Positions 11,931 to 24,300 of a stretch of DNA of 64,000 bases are shown here, in pieces (position 1 is the first letter of the stretch; each line of letters begins with the position of its first letter). The stretch covers positions 806,001-870,000 of the forward strand of contig JAVHKY010000056.1 in assembly GCA_035079385.1 (NCBI GenBank), in the 5' to 3' direction. The stretch is from Aspidiotus rigidus (taxonomy: Eukaryota > Arthropoda > Insecta > Hemiptera > Diaspididae). The notes beneath the pieces are model-generated. The model saw only the letters and a program-made list of their open reading frames with translations, did not search any database and was not told the DNA's origin. A program made the position numbers and the translations under genes.

Positions 11931-14194
11931 ATATTATCATAATACATCAACTCCTACTCCTGATCAGTTCAATGATGTTCTCTGTCTTCACTAGCTAATC
12001 ATTCATCGCATTAGTATGTTCAAGGATAGAACATGGGTGACCCTTCCCTTCGAATTGAATCTGAGATTTGTCATCAGTTGGCAAATCTGACTATTACTAA
12101 AAAAAATGAGTAGTTGAGAAATAATTTTTCTTTCTTCCTTCCGATTTTTGGTGGTACATCGCTGGTTTCCGAGATGTACCTGAGGATTCGGCACTGATAC
12201 AACATTTAGATATTTTCAGTAATTTTTACTCAATACACGTCGCCTAACACTAGATCTATTTTCCAAATATGAATTACGACGACGAAAAAATATAATTTTA
12301 GAAGATTTCTTGATTTTAACGTCTGGTTTCGAGCCATCGAAATGTGATCTGATCTATTGACCAGAGAGAAAAAAAATAATAATTTGCTCAAACTAATTAT
12401 TATAGGTTTGAGGAAGTACAGAGAAGCATTAAAAAAATTACGGAAAATCCGAGTGAATAATACAAATCTAAACATACTCGTATTCTGGAGAGAGGGGTAA
12501 ATTTACGTAGTCCGCATTTTGTCGTTTTACCAAAATTGAGATAATCTAATGCGAGATCGAAGATAATTCGAATTTCATCCTATAAGTGGTATATCTTTAT
12601 TCTTATCGAAAGCATTCATCGCTCGTTTTGATACAGTAAACGCACGCTTCGAACTATGGAGTTTACGAATACACGAGTACAAGAAGCACGCTGCTCGTCT
12701 TGGTGTAATTGAACCACCAGTAACGTGTCAAATTTGATAAATTCTTAAACATCTGTATGAACTGTATAGCTCGCGTGCACTCATCAATAGGCCTATTACT
12801 TTTCATAACCTTTTTTCTTTCCCGTCTCTCTCTCTTTCTCTCTTCTTAGTATATAAGTATCATAAATGTCGAATCGAGACCACCTATATTTTGTCGCATT
12901 TGGCAACAGATAAAGCACGCGAAGCATACGCTTTCAACTAGCACACTTGAAGCCATCAAAGTGCATTGTATGGTACAATACTGAAACATAATATAAAGTG
13001 TATGGTTATTTCGTGCCATTGTGTATTTTTCCGTCGTTATTTTATCTTCTTCTTGAAAATACATCACGAGAGGAAGAAAAAAGAAGGGATTTTTGGCCTC
13101 ATGCCACACATAGAGTGCAGAGTAAAAACAAAAGCTTTCTTACCCCTAATGAAAAAAGACCGTCTATACTTCGTATGATATACCTCTATAATGTACATAC
13201 TTCCTATTATTTGCATGATGTATTTGAGTGATTCCACTCTTGTATGAACATGACACAATATGCTGCGATGCATATCAAAATCAACTATTATAGAGTAATT
13301 CTGAAGGACCATTCAATAAGACACGCGCCTGAGTTGAGTTCAGTTATGCGCACCGGTCTGTACTGAACAGTATGTAGACATAAAATTTTCCTTTTTTTTC
13401 TCTCGCTCCAATTTTCCAGAATATAGAGCTTGAAACTTGGATGGTTTAAAAAGATGGTATTCGATTAGAAAATCTCACCACCAGACCACGAGCCAGGAAG
13501 GGGGGGAGGCTTGTGATGTCATGAGCCTTTTCTAGTCAATGACAATCATTACTACGCTAAACAAATAAGAAAAAAAGGAATTAAATGGACAGTTCACCCT
13601 CCTCCTCAAAACTTTTATGGAGTCTCTACGACAAATTGGCTCTGGCTACGAGCCTGCTCACCACGAGAAATTCATCTTCTCCATTCCTATCCTTTCCTGG
13701 GTCTCCACTCTCCTTCCCCTTTTTTTGCGCCCTCTATACTCTGAAACCATACATTCCACTACTATCTCGTCCACCATACGTATAGAAACTCAGGGACAGT
13801 ATTCAATTCCCTCAACTAACTGTACTCTACCTACTTCTCAATGCTTTCATTGTCTCTTCTCCTTCATTACACTTTTTAATCCCACGCAATCTAATGTCCC
13901 AATTAAGCAGTGAAATATCTTGTTAATGAAAATTAGCTCCCTCCTCTTCAATTGCCCCTCCACTCTTCTCAACTCAGATACATCATAATGGTCGTCGATT
14001 GTCAACATCCTAATCTTCATGCATAGTTATTTGCCTTTTCTCCTCTGTCATCGAAAAAAGATTAGTTCAACTTCGAAATCTTAATTTTCGTAAATTTTGT
14101 CCAAAAACAAAAAGTCGTCCGTCTTGCAGACTGAAAATGTTGATGAAGTCAATTGTAAATATCGAACAACGATTAACAATTTGATCATCTACAG
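11931..14194. other. Non-coding stretch
   Basis: No supported gene or element. Short overlapping open frames on both strands around 12,850-13,310 show no domain or coding character. A 7-bp inverted pair (GTTCAGT / ACTGAAC) near 13,337-13,367 is the only local structure noted. Confidence 0.5.
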
Positions 14195-14522
14195 CAGAGG
14201 TTCTCAACTTTTTAGCTTACGTAGCACACTTTCTCAAGGATTAAATCCACCCAAACGCAAACGTTCATAAATTTATGATAAGAATTGCAAAGTAATCTTC
14301 TAATTCAACGATATTTAGCGCGTATAATCGAAATTGTAGTCTGTCTCATCTATTGCCTTATCAACACATACCTTTTCTCGTTATTCATTCCTTTTGATTT
14401 CTTATACCGGTCGTCAGTTTTCATACATATAGGGTGGAAATGTTTATGTCCTTGTGCCACACTTGCAGCTAGGGTACTCGCGGCGCACGAATGTACCACA
14501 AGAGGGCTGTTGGGAACCCCTG
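14195..14522. mobile_element. hAT-type miniature transposon, 328 bp, with perfect 8-bp target duplication
   Basis: The ends are CAGAGGTTCTCAAC and, inverted, CAGGGGTTCCCAAC, matching 12 of 14. This CAGGGGTTC form is characteristic of hAT elements. The element is flanked exactly by ATCTACAG at 14,187-14,194 and 14,523-14,530, the 8-bp duplication expected for hAT transposases. The right interior has GCGGCGCACGAATGTACCAC, another common hAT-subterminal pattern. No transposase is encoded, so it was mobilised in trans. Two end mismatches suggest modest age. Confidence 0.9.
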
Positions 14523-14955
14523 ATCTACAGTATCATATTATTCCCAAATTTTTATGCAGTATCCACCAATAATAAACGAAGTAATATGAGCAAGGCAGGA
14601 TTGTTCATTTAAACAAACGATCGTAATTTATCGAACGAAGTTGAAAGTTTCAAGATGATTCCTGAAAATCATGAGGTGTCTTAAATGTACTGCGATCGTA
14701 TTTCATCAGTTGTTTTCTATAGTTAACGTTCACTGTAGTCGTTATATTCTGTACAGTATTTCTTATTTGAAACCCTGCTCTAGGAGAAACCGGGCCGGAT
14801 TTAGGGAGGCAGGGGATCCCGGGCATTGAAGCTTCTAAATCCAATTCTGAGAAGAAATTTAGGTCACAACTACGAATTCTAGAGTTTTACGCGGAAAATT
14901 GTTCGAAGCTCGTAATCTAATTTGAGATTTTTTGTAACATTATATTGTACTTATA

Positions 14956-15106
14956 TTTGAAGAATACTTTATTCCGGCTTTTTTTCCTTCCCACACTTGT
15001 AACACACATACACCATACATGAAACGTGTACAAGAAAGAAAGAAAAAAAAAAAAAACGACGCGTTTCGAACGTCTTCGTTCTTCATCAGGTTTAGATAAA
15101 AATCGT
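14956..15106 (-). mobile_element. 151-bp hammerhead-bearing retroelement unit with 13-bp target duplication
   Basis: The 13-bp sequence TATTGTACTTATA occurs at 14,943-14,955 and again at 15,107-15,119, exactly bracketing this segment. Read on the minus strand, the unit begins with ACGATTTTTATCTAAAC, runs into a complete hammerhead ribozyme (15,054-15,093), then a long T-rich tract. It continues through sequence containing AATAAA and ends at TTCAAA. Hammerhead motifs are known in the LTR-like ends of Penelope-like elements and in small non-autonomous retrozymes. Variable 10-15 bp duplications fit that kind of insertion. No protein is encoded. Confidence 0.65.
15054..15093 (-). ncRNA. Hammerhead ribozyme (minimal stem III)
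   Basis: On the minus strand the parts occur in order: stem I 5' strand AAAC; core CTGATGA; one A; stem II GAACG closed by an AAGA tetraloop to CGTTC (5 perfect pairs); core GAAA; a 2-bp stem III AC-GC-GT; cleavage triplet GTC; stem I 3' strand GTTT. Every invariant core nucleotide is present. Self-cleavage would fall after the C opposite position 15,058. The two-pair stem III is typical of hammerheads that work best as dimers (ACGCGT is self-complementary). Activity is inferred, not shown. Confidence 0.75.
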
Positions 15107-15219
15107 TATTGTACTTATAGACGTCGTTCAAAATTGAACAAAAAAGTCATCAGGCCATGAAAAGACAGCAATCTGAGGAAACGTTCAAGATGAATCTATA
15201 GTGACCGATCAAAATCGAA

Positions 15220-15760
15220 GTAGGTCGGAGCCAGGTATATCCATCGTCAGCGCTGCATCTGTTCATATACCCAACAAGATCCTGTCCCATCGCAAGATTC
15301 GTTCTCAAGTTTAAACCCATCGTCTGATAATTCTTCATAAACATGCAGTTTCTCGACTACAAAAGCTTTCAGAGACTCCCAAGTATGTGTTCTTTCTTAT
15401 CGTTCTACATCTAAAACTGATGTAATAACCTTGGATCCACCGTCTTCTCGAACAAGCGGTTGCAAGGATACTGGGAGAAAATTGATCCGGATGGTGTCAC
15501 CCGCCAGAAAAAGATTTTGGAGGCAGAGCAGGCAAAAACGGACGACGGAAGACACTCAATTTCCGTTCCTGCTACACCGTGGACTCCAAGGTATCTTTTA
15601 ACTAAGCGGCTTTGAATTCACTATCATCAGAATGTTGGACAGGATCATGGGCAGCTTGAGAGCGGCCAGAAATCTTCCACAACTACGAGGATGCGAATCC
15701 GAATGAATCTGAAAAGAAAGAATGATCTTCCATCTGAACGAGAGATTGCGACCTGGCTCA
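15220..15760. other. Coding-like patch of unknown origin, both strands
   Basis: On the minus strand about 15,255-15,400 encodes TWESLKAFVVEKLHVYEELS and continues DDGFKLENESC before stopping. On the plus strand about 15,430-15,610 encodes GSTVFSNKRLQGYWEKIDPD then GVTRQKKILEAEQAKTDDGR. Both read like real protein rather than translated AT-rich DNA. Neither was recognised, and opposite strands argue against a single gene. They may be fragments of transposon or retro-copied genes. No splice signals or start codon can be assigned. Confidence 0.25.
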
Positions 15761-18700
15761 CGTAAATATTGTTCACGTAAGTAAAGAATAACTTGGAAAT
15801 ACGTTTTTACAATTTAATATGACTTAAATTTTTGAAATGCCATGTTTTCTCATCAAGTACCTCGGAAAAGACAAAGATAATCGCCTTTAATCCGATTCAT
15901 GAATATCAACCTCAGTTCACCTTTCGTTGTCTTGAGCCTTAATATCAAAATATATGATTCCAGACTTTTCCCCCTCCTTCAAGTTATTTCGCTTCGCTCT
16001 CCAACAAGAATTTTTTCGAAAATATTAATTAGTATAGTGTTCAGACAAAATCAATAGATTTAGAAAGGATGAGGAAATATAAAGGTGATTATTATGATCT
16101 CAATTTGCACGGCGCATTATCCTACTCATATTTAAAATATTGCCTACTTACGTGACTTGGGAAGAGATTTTTCATGGTAAGAGAGAAGATGACTTGACGA
16201 AAATGAGAATTCAGAAAATCAACTGGGAGACGGTCAACATCCTTTCCCAATTTTTTGATACGATGACATGAGTTTTTAAGTGGATTTTGAGATTCCTATT
16301 GATATTACCTGCGTTATATTTTAATTTTCGGAGGATAATATTATTAAAATGTTGAAAATTATTCTTTAGTTTACTTTACCTTATCAATTGGTTATTCATA
16401 CCAAGATTTTAGTTAGCTTTAACGTGCAGTTGTATTTCTATATATTGATGTTTTTCAGAAACAATTTTCATTCATTAATCTCGAAACATCTTTTCAAATA
16501 CCTACTGTAAATAATATCTAATGTCGTGAACTTCTTGCGTATAAAACTATAAAGGTAACATATTTTGTACAGAAAATGGTTCATCTCGATGTTCTACACA
16601 TAAGAATCAACCTTTGTCTGTAATCTATATCTCTGTACATAAAAAGGACACGCTCTATTTATCACGTACTTTTTCATTATTTTTAATTTATTTTTGTTTC
16701 GGAAATTTGTCTCAATTCAGTGTCGTGAATTTTTTTATAGTTCTAGAGATCTAAATCGTTTCTCCTTTCTCACAAATTGAAAAAATTATGAGACAAAAAT
16801 GCGCTCATTTAGATTCAAGACTAATGTCGAAATCTCCATTTCTTACCTTAACAATACTATATTTTCGACCTGGAATTCAAACTTTACCTCTTCAAATACC
16901 ACCCCTCGGAGCATCCTTGCTGGCTAATTAATATCAGTATACATAGGAAATTTTTTAAAATTTCAATCTTTGAATAATTTTACCATTAGAACACCCTTCC
17001 CAGCAACAAAAATGTATGCGTAAGTTGATTCTAAAAATAGAAGATTAATCCTTTTCCTCGACTGTTTTTCCAGTTGAGAATTTTATTCTTGTTAATTTTA
17101 CGGTGAATTTGTCAATCCAAAATTCAAGAGATGTGCTCCCCCGTCGGAAATTCCTGATAGGTGAGCCGGAGGATCTCGAAACGAATCGTAGACGTAAAGG
17201 TATCACGCCTGGAAAATTCATTCGAACAAATACCGTTACACTGAAAACTAGCAGAAATTAATACTTTTGTTCTTCCCTTCATCTAAATGGGGAAGAAGTT
17301 GGAGGTATCAAAAGAATGATATGAAAAACTGATTAAGATGGGTTTCCAGGAGATTGGTAGACCGGAATACATTTTGTAGAGCAGCTATATGAGGGAGAAA
17401 TTAAGGAAGTCTCATATAATTTGTTACAAGCTTATTTTGGGGTATGTTATCAAGAGTCCGGGGATACACTCGAAGAAAATTTCAGACAAAATATTTTGAA
17501 GAATTCAACGTATCCTCTGCGTTTGTTCGTTCTCATCGAAATGATTCGAAATTGATATTACGCGAAGGTTATCAACTGCATCCTCATAGATGAACGCAGA
17601 AACTAAAGGAAAATAACATAATTTCCTGATAGACTTTTCCATCCTCAAAATACCTTACAATTCGAGGATTCCGTAAATTTTCTACAATCTGTATTAGTGA
17701 ATCCAGAAAAAAAGATTTTTTAATTTTTTCCGATGGCCTTAGGAATAACATCATTCGCAATAATTCAAATAAAATTGAAATTATGTTTCGGTCACAAGGT
17801 TCTTGTTTGATTGTGAAGAAGAGAATGGAATACGTTTTGGCCTGACAATTGATACTATAGACGCCATTTTATAAGCTTACACATATTATAAGGAAAATAC
17901 AGAAAAGTTGTCACCAGCACGCGAGTTTTACGTGAATTATCTTCGGCGGTGTTTGCCCCTATACACATACATAGGCATTAACGCTTAACTAATACCGCAC
18001 CAATATACAATTGCCTGTAAAAACAAACGTTATATACAGGAAATGTTGACCCGATAAAATATTATCATTCGTATTTTCGTATCACGAATAAGAATTTCAA
18101 CCAACCAGAGCGTGTCTGAACTGTAATAATTTTTATCTACACTCGCTGAAACATTTTATACCGAAAATTGGAGCATACTGATGGGGACTGGTCAAACAAT
18201 TTTTAAGGAGGCATTCCTCCATCATATTTCTTCATACTTTCGGTGCACACTTTATGATTATTTAGCCATCGAATACTACACGTTTTAGCTCTATTATTTT
18301 CGGACTTCGAGTGACGTGTAGGTAATTAGTACTATCAAGAATAGTGGAAAAAAGGAAGAAAATGATAAATTCCCTTAAAAAACATAATCAGTTTATCGTA
18401 AAATCAGTTTTAAAAGTAAAGAAAAGTGAACTTTTGTTTCTTTCTTTCTCCAATAGTAGTGTAGAAAGCTGATTAGACAATATCGGAAAATTTTCAAAAT
18501 TTAGATAAGAAATGCCACCTATGTGTGGGTTTACCTTTTCTCTATATAACTATGAATGTGAATTTTTGCTTGTTGAAAGCAAAACGTACGAGTATATTAT
18601 ATTTTATTCTTCTTCTATAGATCCTCTCCAGAAACCTATAAAACTCGACTTTTTGTTATGAAGTCATTAGATCCATCCAAGATGTTGGGATTAAAACTAC

Positions 18701-21140
18701 CTATTGCATGCGTTAATACGCACAAGAATGAGGAAATAATCCGTTTTACGGTGACGAGTGAATATTTCAATTTTTAGAAATGGGTCATAGAATACACGCG
18801 TGAAATGTCATGCATACAAATCCGTCTGCCGATAGAAATATACGTCTTACAAAATATTCGGTAAGCTTTGTAACTTGACGAGGTAGTAAAATTTTGATAA
18901 TATAGTCCACTAAAAACGAAAACTATAAAACTATGCAAAATATTGATATATTTATTATTTAAATACGAGTAATATAACATGAAAAATCAAAACGCATTAA
19001 ATTTATCCTTCGGAAAATCAATAGGAAAAAACACTTGGAAAGTCCTCGCGCTTGTTTCTTTTGCCTTCATTCAATCATATCTTATTTTGTTATTAATTTT
19101 TTTATTGGCTTAATAGTTTCGCTAAATCATTATTTTTCCATAACCGTATCCGGGAGGGCTAGGTTTATCGCCATGATGGGTGGAACTTGCTCAATATTTT
19201 GGCATCGACTTACAGAGTCGACAAATAATAATTTTCGGCGCCAACTTCTAAGTACACATCTAAAAATTAAAATTTTGGCATTGGCCGACACGAATCAAAA
19301 TTTCGGTGAATCTGATGCCATCTCTATCAGCTCTTCTCTATTGCCAATTCCCACGCTAAGGGCGGACCAAAGTAAATTATTCAGTCTAGATTTTCTCAAG
19401 TCATAAAGGAATATGCGGAAAATTTATTTTCATGGGTGTTGACATTTTTTCGGAAATTATTTTTATACGCGTAGAAAATTAAAGTTAAACAGCAAATGAG
19501 TAATCAACGGACTGATATTTTTCGACCGCAAATTCACGATATTTACGCATCCTATGAAAAATTAAATCATGAGCATACAAAAGAAGAACCAAAATAATGT
19601 ATAAGACAACCCAACGAAAACATAAATAATAACATTTATTCATTGAATGACTTCCAGTCGTTATTCTGAGTATAGAGAGTTTTTTGTCGAGATTTTAGTA
19701 GGTAGTACATAGGATAAAATGAAAAATATTTAATTTTTTTCCTTTTTTTCTACAACAAGTATAATTCAATAGCTTCAGTCAATGAGCTTGGTAAATTAAC
19801 AAAAAGTCTTATAAATACGAGTGAGGATATGGACCACCATATTCACTATATAGTTACATCATCATTTATTCTTACAGCCCTATTCCAGTGAGGAAGTTGT
19901 ACAATTAGAGTTATTTTGCCCACCTAAAAGCGCTGATGAGTTTTGTATTTTACTTCGTCACATTCGTCCAGTTGTTCCCTTATAATTTTCAAATCTTAAA
20001 TAGTTGTTATCTGTCATTGGAGTACAGAGAAGTCTGAACATAATGATGACGTGACGACTAAATTTGGCGGCCCATGTCCTTGATGGGAGAAATACACATA
20101 AGAGTATGGCATCAAAAATATTCAAGCGTTTTTGCTATTTTTGTTGAATAGAGAAGATGAAACTTTTGTCGGGACTTTTAGGTACAGGTGCGGTAGAGCA
20201 GAAGTCAGGGGCTGAAGGAAAAGTGAAAGTCAGATACTAAAAAGATTCCTCCGTAAACGACTTTTTTCGAAAGAAGAGAGCGTTCTATGATACACGGAAT
20301 ACATGAATATAAATTGATAATTGCGCACAAATGATGTGGTCCACGATTGATAAGGGGGCACAGGTGGTGATCGTGACGGGCCTGAAAACAGCGACGATCC
20401 TTAAGATCATATTAGAGATTTAAAACAATTCCATAGTGGGACTCGATGAAGATGTACATCGATGCGGTATAAGGTCATCAGAGGGATAGGGGCTTTCTTT
20501 AGCGAGCCTAATTATAGAGAGAGATGTATTCTTCAAGGTTACAAGCCATTTTGATCAAATCTCAGACTAAATTCTACATAACCTAATCTTAGATTTGAAG
20601 TGAAAGCTTCATCATTAGGGCAAGGACTGAGGAAACAAGATCAATATAGTAAGCTTCCCATCATACATGATTATTTCCCTGGTACGACATTAGACTATTA
20701 CAGCAATGACTAGAAATATCATTTAAAGACTAAGACAGTTTAAATTTGGATTCAGCCAATTAAGTAGCCGAATTTGATTCATTAAACTCAGGTTAGCTCC
20801 AAACCGACGATTAGCACTTTGGTAAGATTGGCCCTAAGAGGGGAAAATATCATTGAAGAGGCGTTTTTCTTCTTCCATTCAATTTCTCTTAATTTGTTCT
20901 TTATTTTGCCTTTAGTAGAATGGTGTAATAAGGAAATGCGTACCTCTTCAAAGTGATGGTCAATGGCTACGGATATTTTACCTCTCAACACCAAATGCAT
21001 CCATCAACTCTTTTTGAGACAAATTTATTTCCGTTTCAGTAAGATCTTACTAATTTTCGGTATAAGACTAACCTTCCGTTTCCCAGACTTGTTCAACGTA
21101 CAGAATCCTACCCTTCTCCTTTCCGAGCAAAAGAGGACAC
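15761..21140. other. Long AT-rich non-coding stretch
   Basis: No gene is supported over more than 5 kb. One right-end copy of the CGTCACGTCATCATT-type miniature element lies at 20,044-20,070 on the inverted strand. The 123-codon open frame at 19,035-19,406 has no coding character. Elsewhere only homopolymer-rich intron-like sequence is seen. Confidence 0.5.
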
Positions 21141-21143
21141 AAA

Positions 21144-21300
21144 CAAATGGAATGTGGCGATTGCGACAGTGTTTACAAAGGTCAACGAGAAGCAGTTTCC
21201 AAGATCGTTTACGTAACCTGAATACGGTACTTCTAGAAATTCGGTCAGGTGGCTGCAATCGAGATTTGTGTGAAAGTCGATACCTTCCTCATAGACTTTA
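21144..21300 (+). pseudogene. Second Penelope-like GIY-YIG remnant, frameshifted
   Basis: From 21,144 the plus strand reads QMECGDCDSVYKGQ. After a one-base frame change near 21,183 it continues TRSSFQDRLRNLNT. Together these match the conserved C-terminal endonuclease pattern of Penelope-like elements (C-x2-C-D-x-V-Y-x-G-Q-T-x-R-S-F). The isoleucine of the usual Y-I-G is lysine here, and the frameshift makes the copy non-functional. No reverse transcriptase is visible upstream. It is a different lineage from the remnant at 11,141 as judged by residues. Confidence 0.5.
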
Positions 21301-24300
21301 GATCGTAACTATCCTCTTTGGTAATAAGTCATCCGTTTATTTTCAATTTATACAATTATCTTACATTTTGCTCGTCTTTGGATGCATACTGTATGTAGGT
21401 ATCACGAGTACATATACAATTTCATTATATTATAAGGTCACATCTACGAGAAGAGGGTAGCGTACTTCTAATCTTGATTTTGGACTAGATTAAGATGCAA
21501 CGACAGCAGTATTGCATCTCAATTACGGTAGCGCCGGTTGCTTCATGATGAGTATCTTCGAGAGCATATAGAGTATGCGGGATAAAATAAAAAGAAATAT
21601 CTTCATATCTTCATGATATGTAGACGATAAGAAAGAGGTAAATACCGAAATAATTTGGAAAGTAGCGTTTAATTTGGCGGAAAACATTATTATCCAGAAG
21701 TTATCGATTTATAAGAAGGCGGATCTGTCGTACAACTATACATGCGGATAGAAGACCTCCTATCAAATCAGATTTGATGATGTGTAACTGTGAAATATAC
21801 TTTTATACTCGTACATGCTGTCCTCATTTTACGCGTTCACGTTCATGTACAAATATCTGCACCTAGGGTTGTTCCGTATATTAGAAGGGGAGTTGACAAC
21901 TTCACTAGCCACCTGCATTATATGAAGCATATTATACAATACCTCGCTTGTTAACAACCTGGTATTTGTTGGAAGGGTTGCAGAAATCGTATGACCGTTC
22001 GACGATAGAAGCGCGCGAACACTCACGTCTATTCATCAATCAAATCAATGAGTTCATGGTGTACAAAGTTCATTATCATGATGGTCAAATCAGAAGCTTC
22101 GTGATTAAATTTGAAGGGGGAGGAGAGTTGGAGAAAATTCAGAAGAAGTCCAAATGAACATATCTTATACTTTGAGCGTTAGCAAAACCACTTCGTAAAT
22201 GTTTCTACGTACAGGGCTGTAAAGTAGGCTTCACGATTCTGATGCCGCGTCGCGGTTATCAAAAAGAGATTACCAGTCTATAATTTTGTAGTTCACGAAT
22301 CAACGTAAAACTTGCAGATTATTTTGGCCTGCGTAACTAAATAGGTTAGCGTAATATCTGTCGTCAGATCAAACATAATCGCATAAAATCAGTGTTGAAT
22401 CGTTCTCGGCTGCAGCACCCCTTAAACTTTCAGAAAACCCTCATTAGGGAAATTATATACTACCGCGATAACTTACATCCTTTATAGGAAAACATTTTTG
22501 TTATAGCCTCGAATAATTCTTACTTCATTCGTTACACAATTTTTACATTTAGCAAGTTCCTCGCAACCATGAATCCTGTATCTTCTATTGGTTCATTTAT
22601 ACGTTCAAAAAATGTATTCTCAAAGCGGATTATTTAGTTTTTAAAGATACGCAGAAAATGGTACCGCTAAATTACCGACAAAAATCAAACTAACAAAAAT
22701 GGAAGTAGCTTTTATGTACGAGACAGCGAAAAAAAATCTCGACACCTTTCATAAAATACAGCCGCAAGTAAGAAAAAGCTGCTCGACATTTGAATAGTAG
22801 AACAGTGAAAAGTAAACCTATACGGTTGCAATTTTCGGAGAAATTTATGGTTTTTTACAGCTACTTTTTGCGCCTTCTCAGTTATTTTGGATGTTTTGGT
22901 TCCCAGTTTATATAATCATTTTTCGAAAAAATGACGATTAGGAATGAGTAGAAATACATGTACTGTACGTATTACTCGAACAAGAAGCGCCCTTTTAGCT
23001 TTGGATGCGTGTCCTTGCTTTCGCTTGCGCCCAAATGGCACATATTTCGTCTGGGCTGGCGCACCTCCGAAGTTTCAATCAGATAGAAATTCCCAATACA
23101 TATTTACATACGCAACACAACTGCTTTAGAAAAAATGAGCAAGGGCAGTACGAGTTGGGCACAGAATTCTGCACAATAACGACAACCCATATGCCAGTAT
23201 GAAACTTGAAGAATTCTGCAAAGATGCTCTATTCAGCTCACTTGGCCTGGAATTGTTATACAACTTCGACAATGATAGACGTTCCGAATGATGACGAAGC
23301 CACAAAGCAGGTTGTCCATGTCGTGGGATTTTATGGTTCTCAACAGTTCACTAAAACGCTTTCGTCCATGCTGTACTCAACCGTATATTGCAGGTACAGT
23401 TGAAAATTCGAAACAATTCACCAACGTTAGATTTGGATTTCCGTATTGCTCTCATGTGAACAAGTTTCCGCTAAACTACAGCTGTTCCTTATATCACATC
23501 ATTATCGCTTCAAACACCTTCAAACCACTGACTTTTTCTGTTTCAAAATGCCAATTATAAACAAAAGATGCCGCAAAAATTCTGCCGTAAACCATTACAA
23601 AGATTGCAGTGCAATCATTCTGATTAGATATCCATTTTTTTTTTTAATTTTTTGCCGTACACTTCCTTGTCCATCCCTCATAACTATACCGAGGCACTAT
23701 CAGATGACTTCCCCTCCATCCCCAACATATTTAACTTTTTACAACAAGCCAACTTTCTCTCATGCTTATAATCACGCAATCTCGCCAAGCTCATAGCCCT
23801 GAAGGTAGGCTGCTAGTAGCTCGTAAATTAAAAAAAAAAAACTTATTTTTTACAATGTATTTAAATATTCTCCAAACAAATGAAATGCTTCTTGGGAGTA
23901 TTTCAAGTCTACCTTGTAGGACCTCAAAAAATCAAAAACAACGAATTCCGAAGAAGGCAGGTTACATCATATTATTGACATAGAAAATCACAAAACATAC
24001 AAATAAGGTAAATCGGAATTTAAGCTCGGAAGCTGAAGTCAACTCTTTAAGATAAAACTGTAGGGAAGTGAACGACAACCTAAACATACGAGTAGTTAAC
24101 AGAAAGAAGACTTTCAAAAATATATCCTTTCTTCACATAATGAGGCGTAACTTGGAAAGACGAATCAATTCGACATAATTTAAGGTCTGCGATTTAAATA
24201 AGAAATTGGGTCTGAAAAGAGAATTAATATCATAACTATGAGGATAAAAATAACTAAAAAATTAAGCAAAACTATAACGTATAATATTTAAAATCCTCAA

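Noticed and set aside
14791..14830. GGGCCGGATTTAGGGAGGC block resembling a miniature-element end
   Set aside because: One end only; could not be paired or bounded by a target duplication.
19035..19406. 123-codon plus-strand frame
   Set aside because: Composition matches translated AT-rich DNA, with no motif, acceptor or donor in phase.
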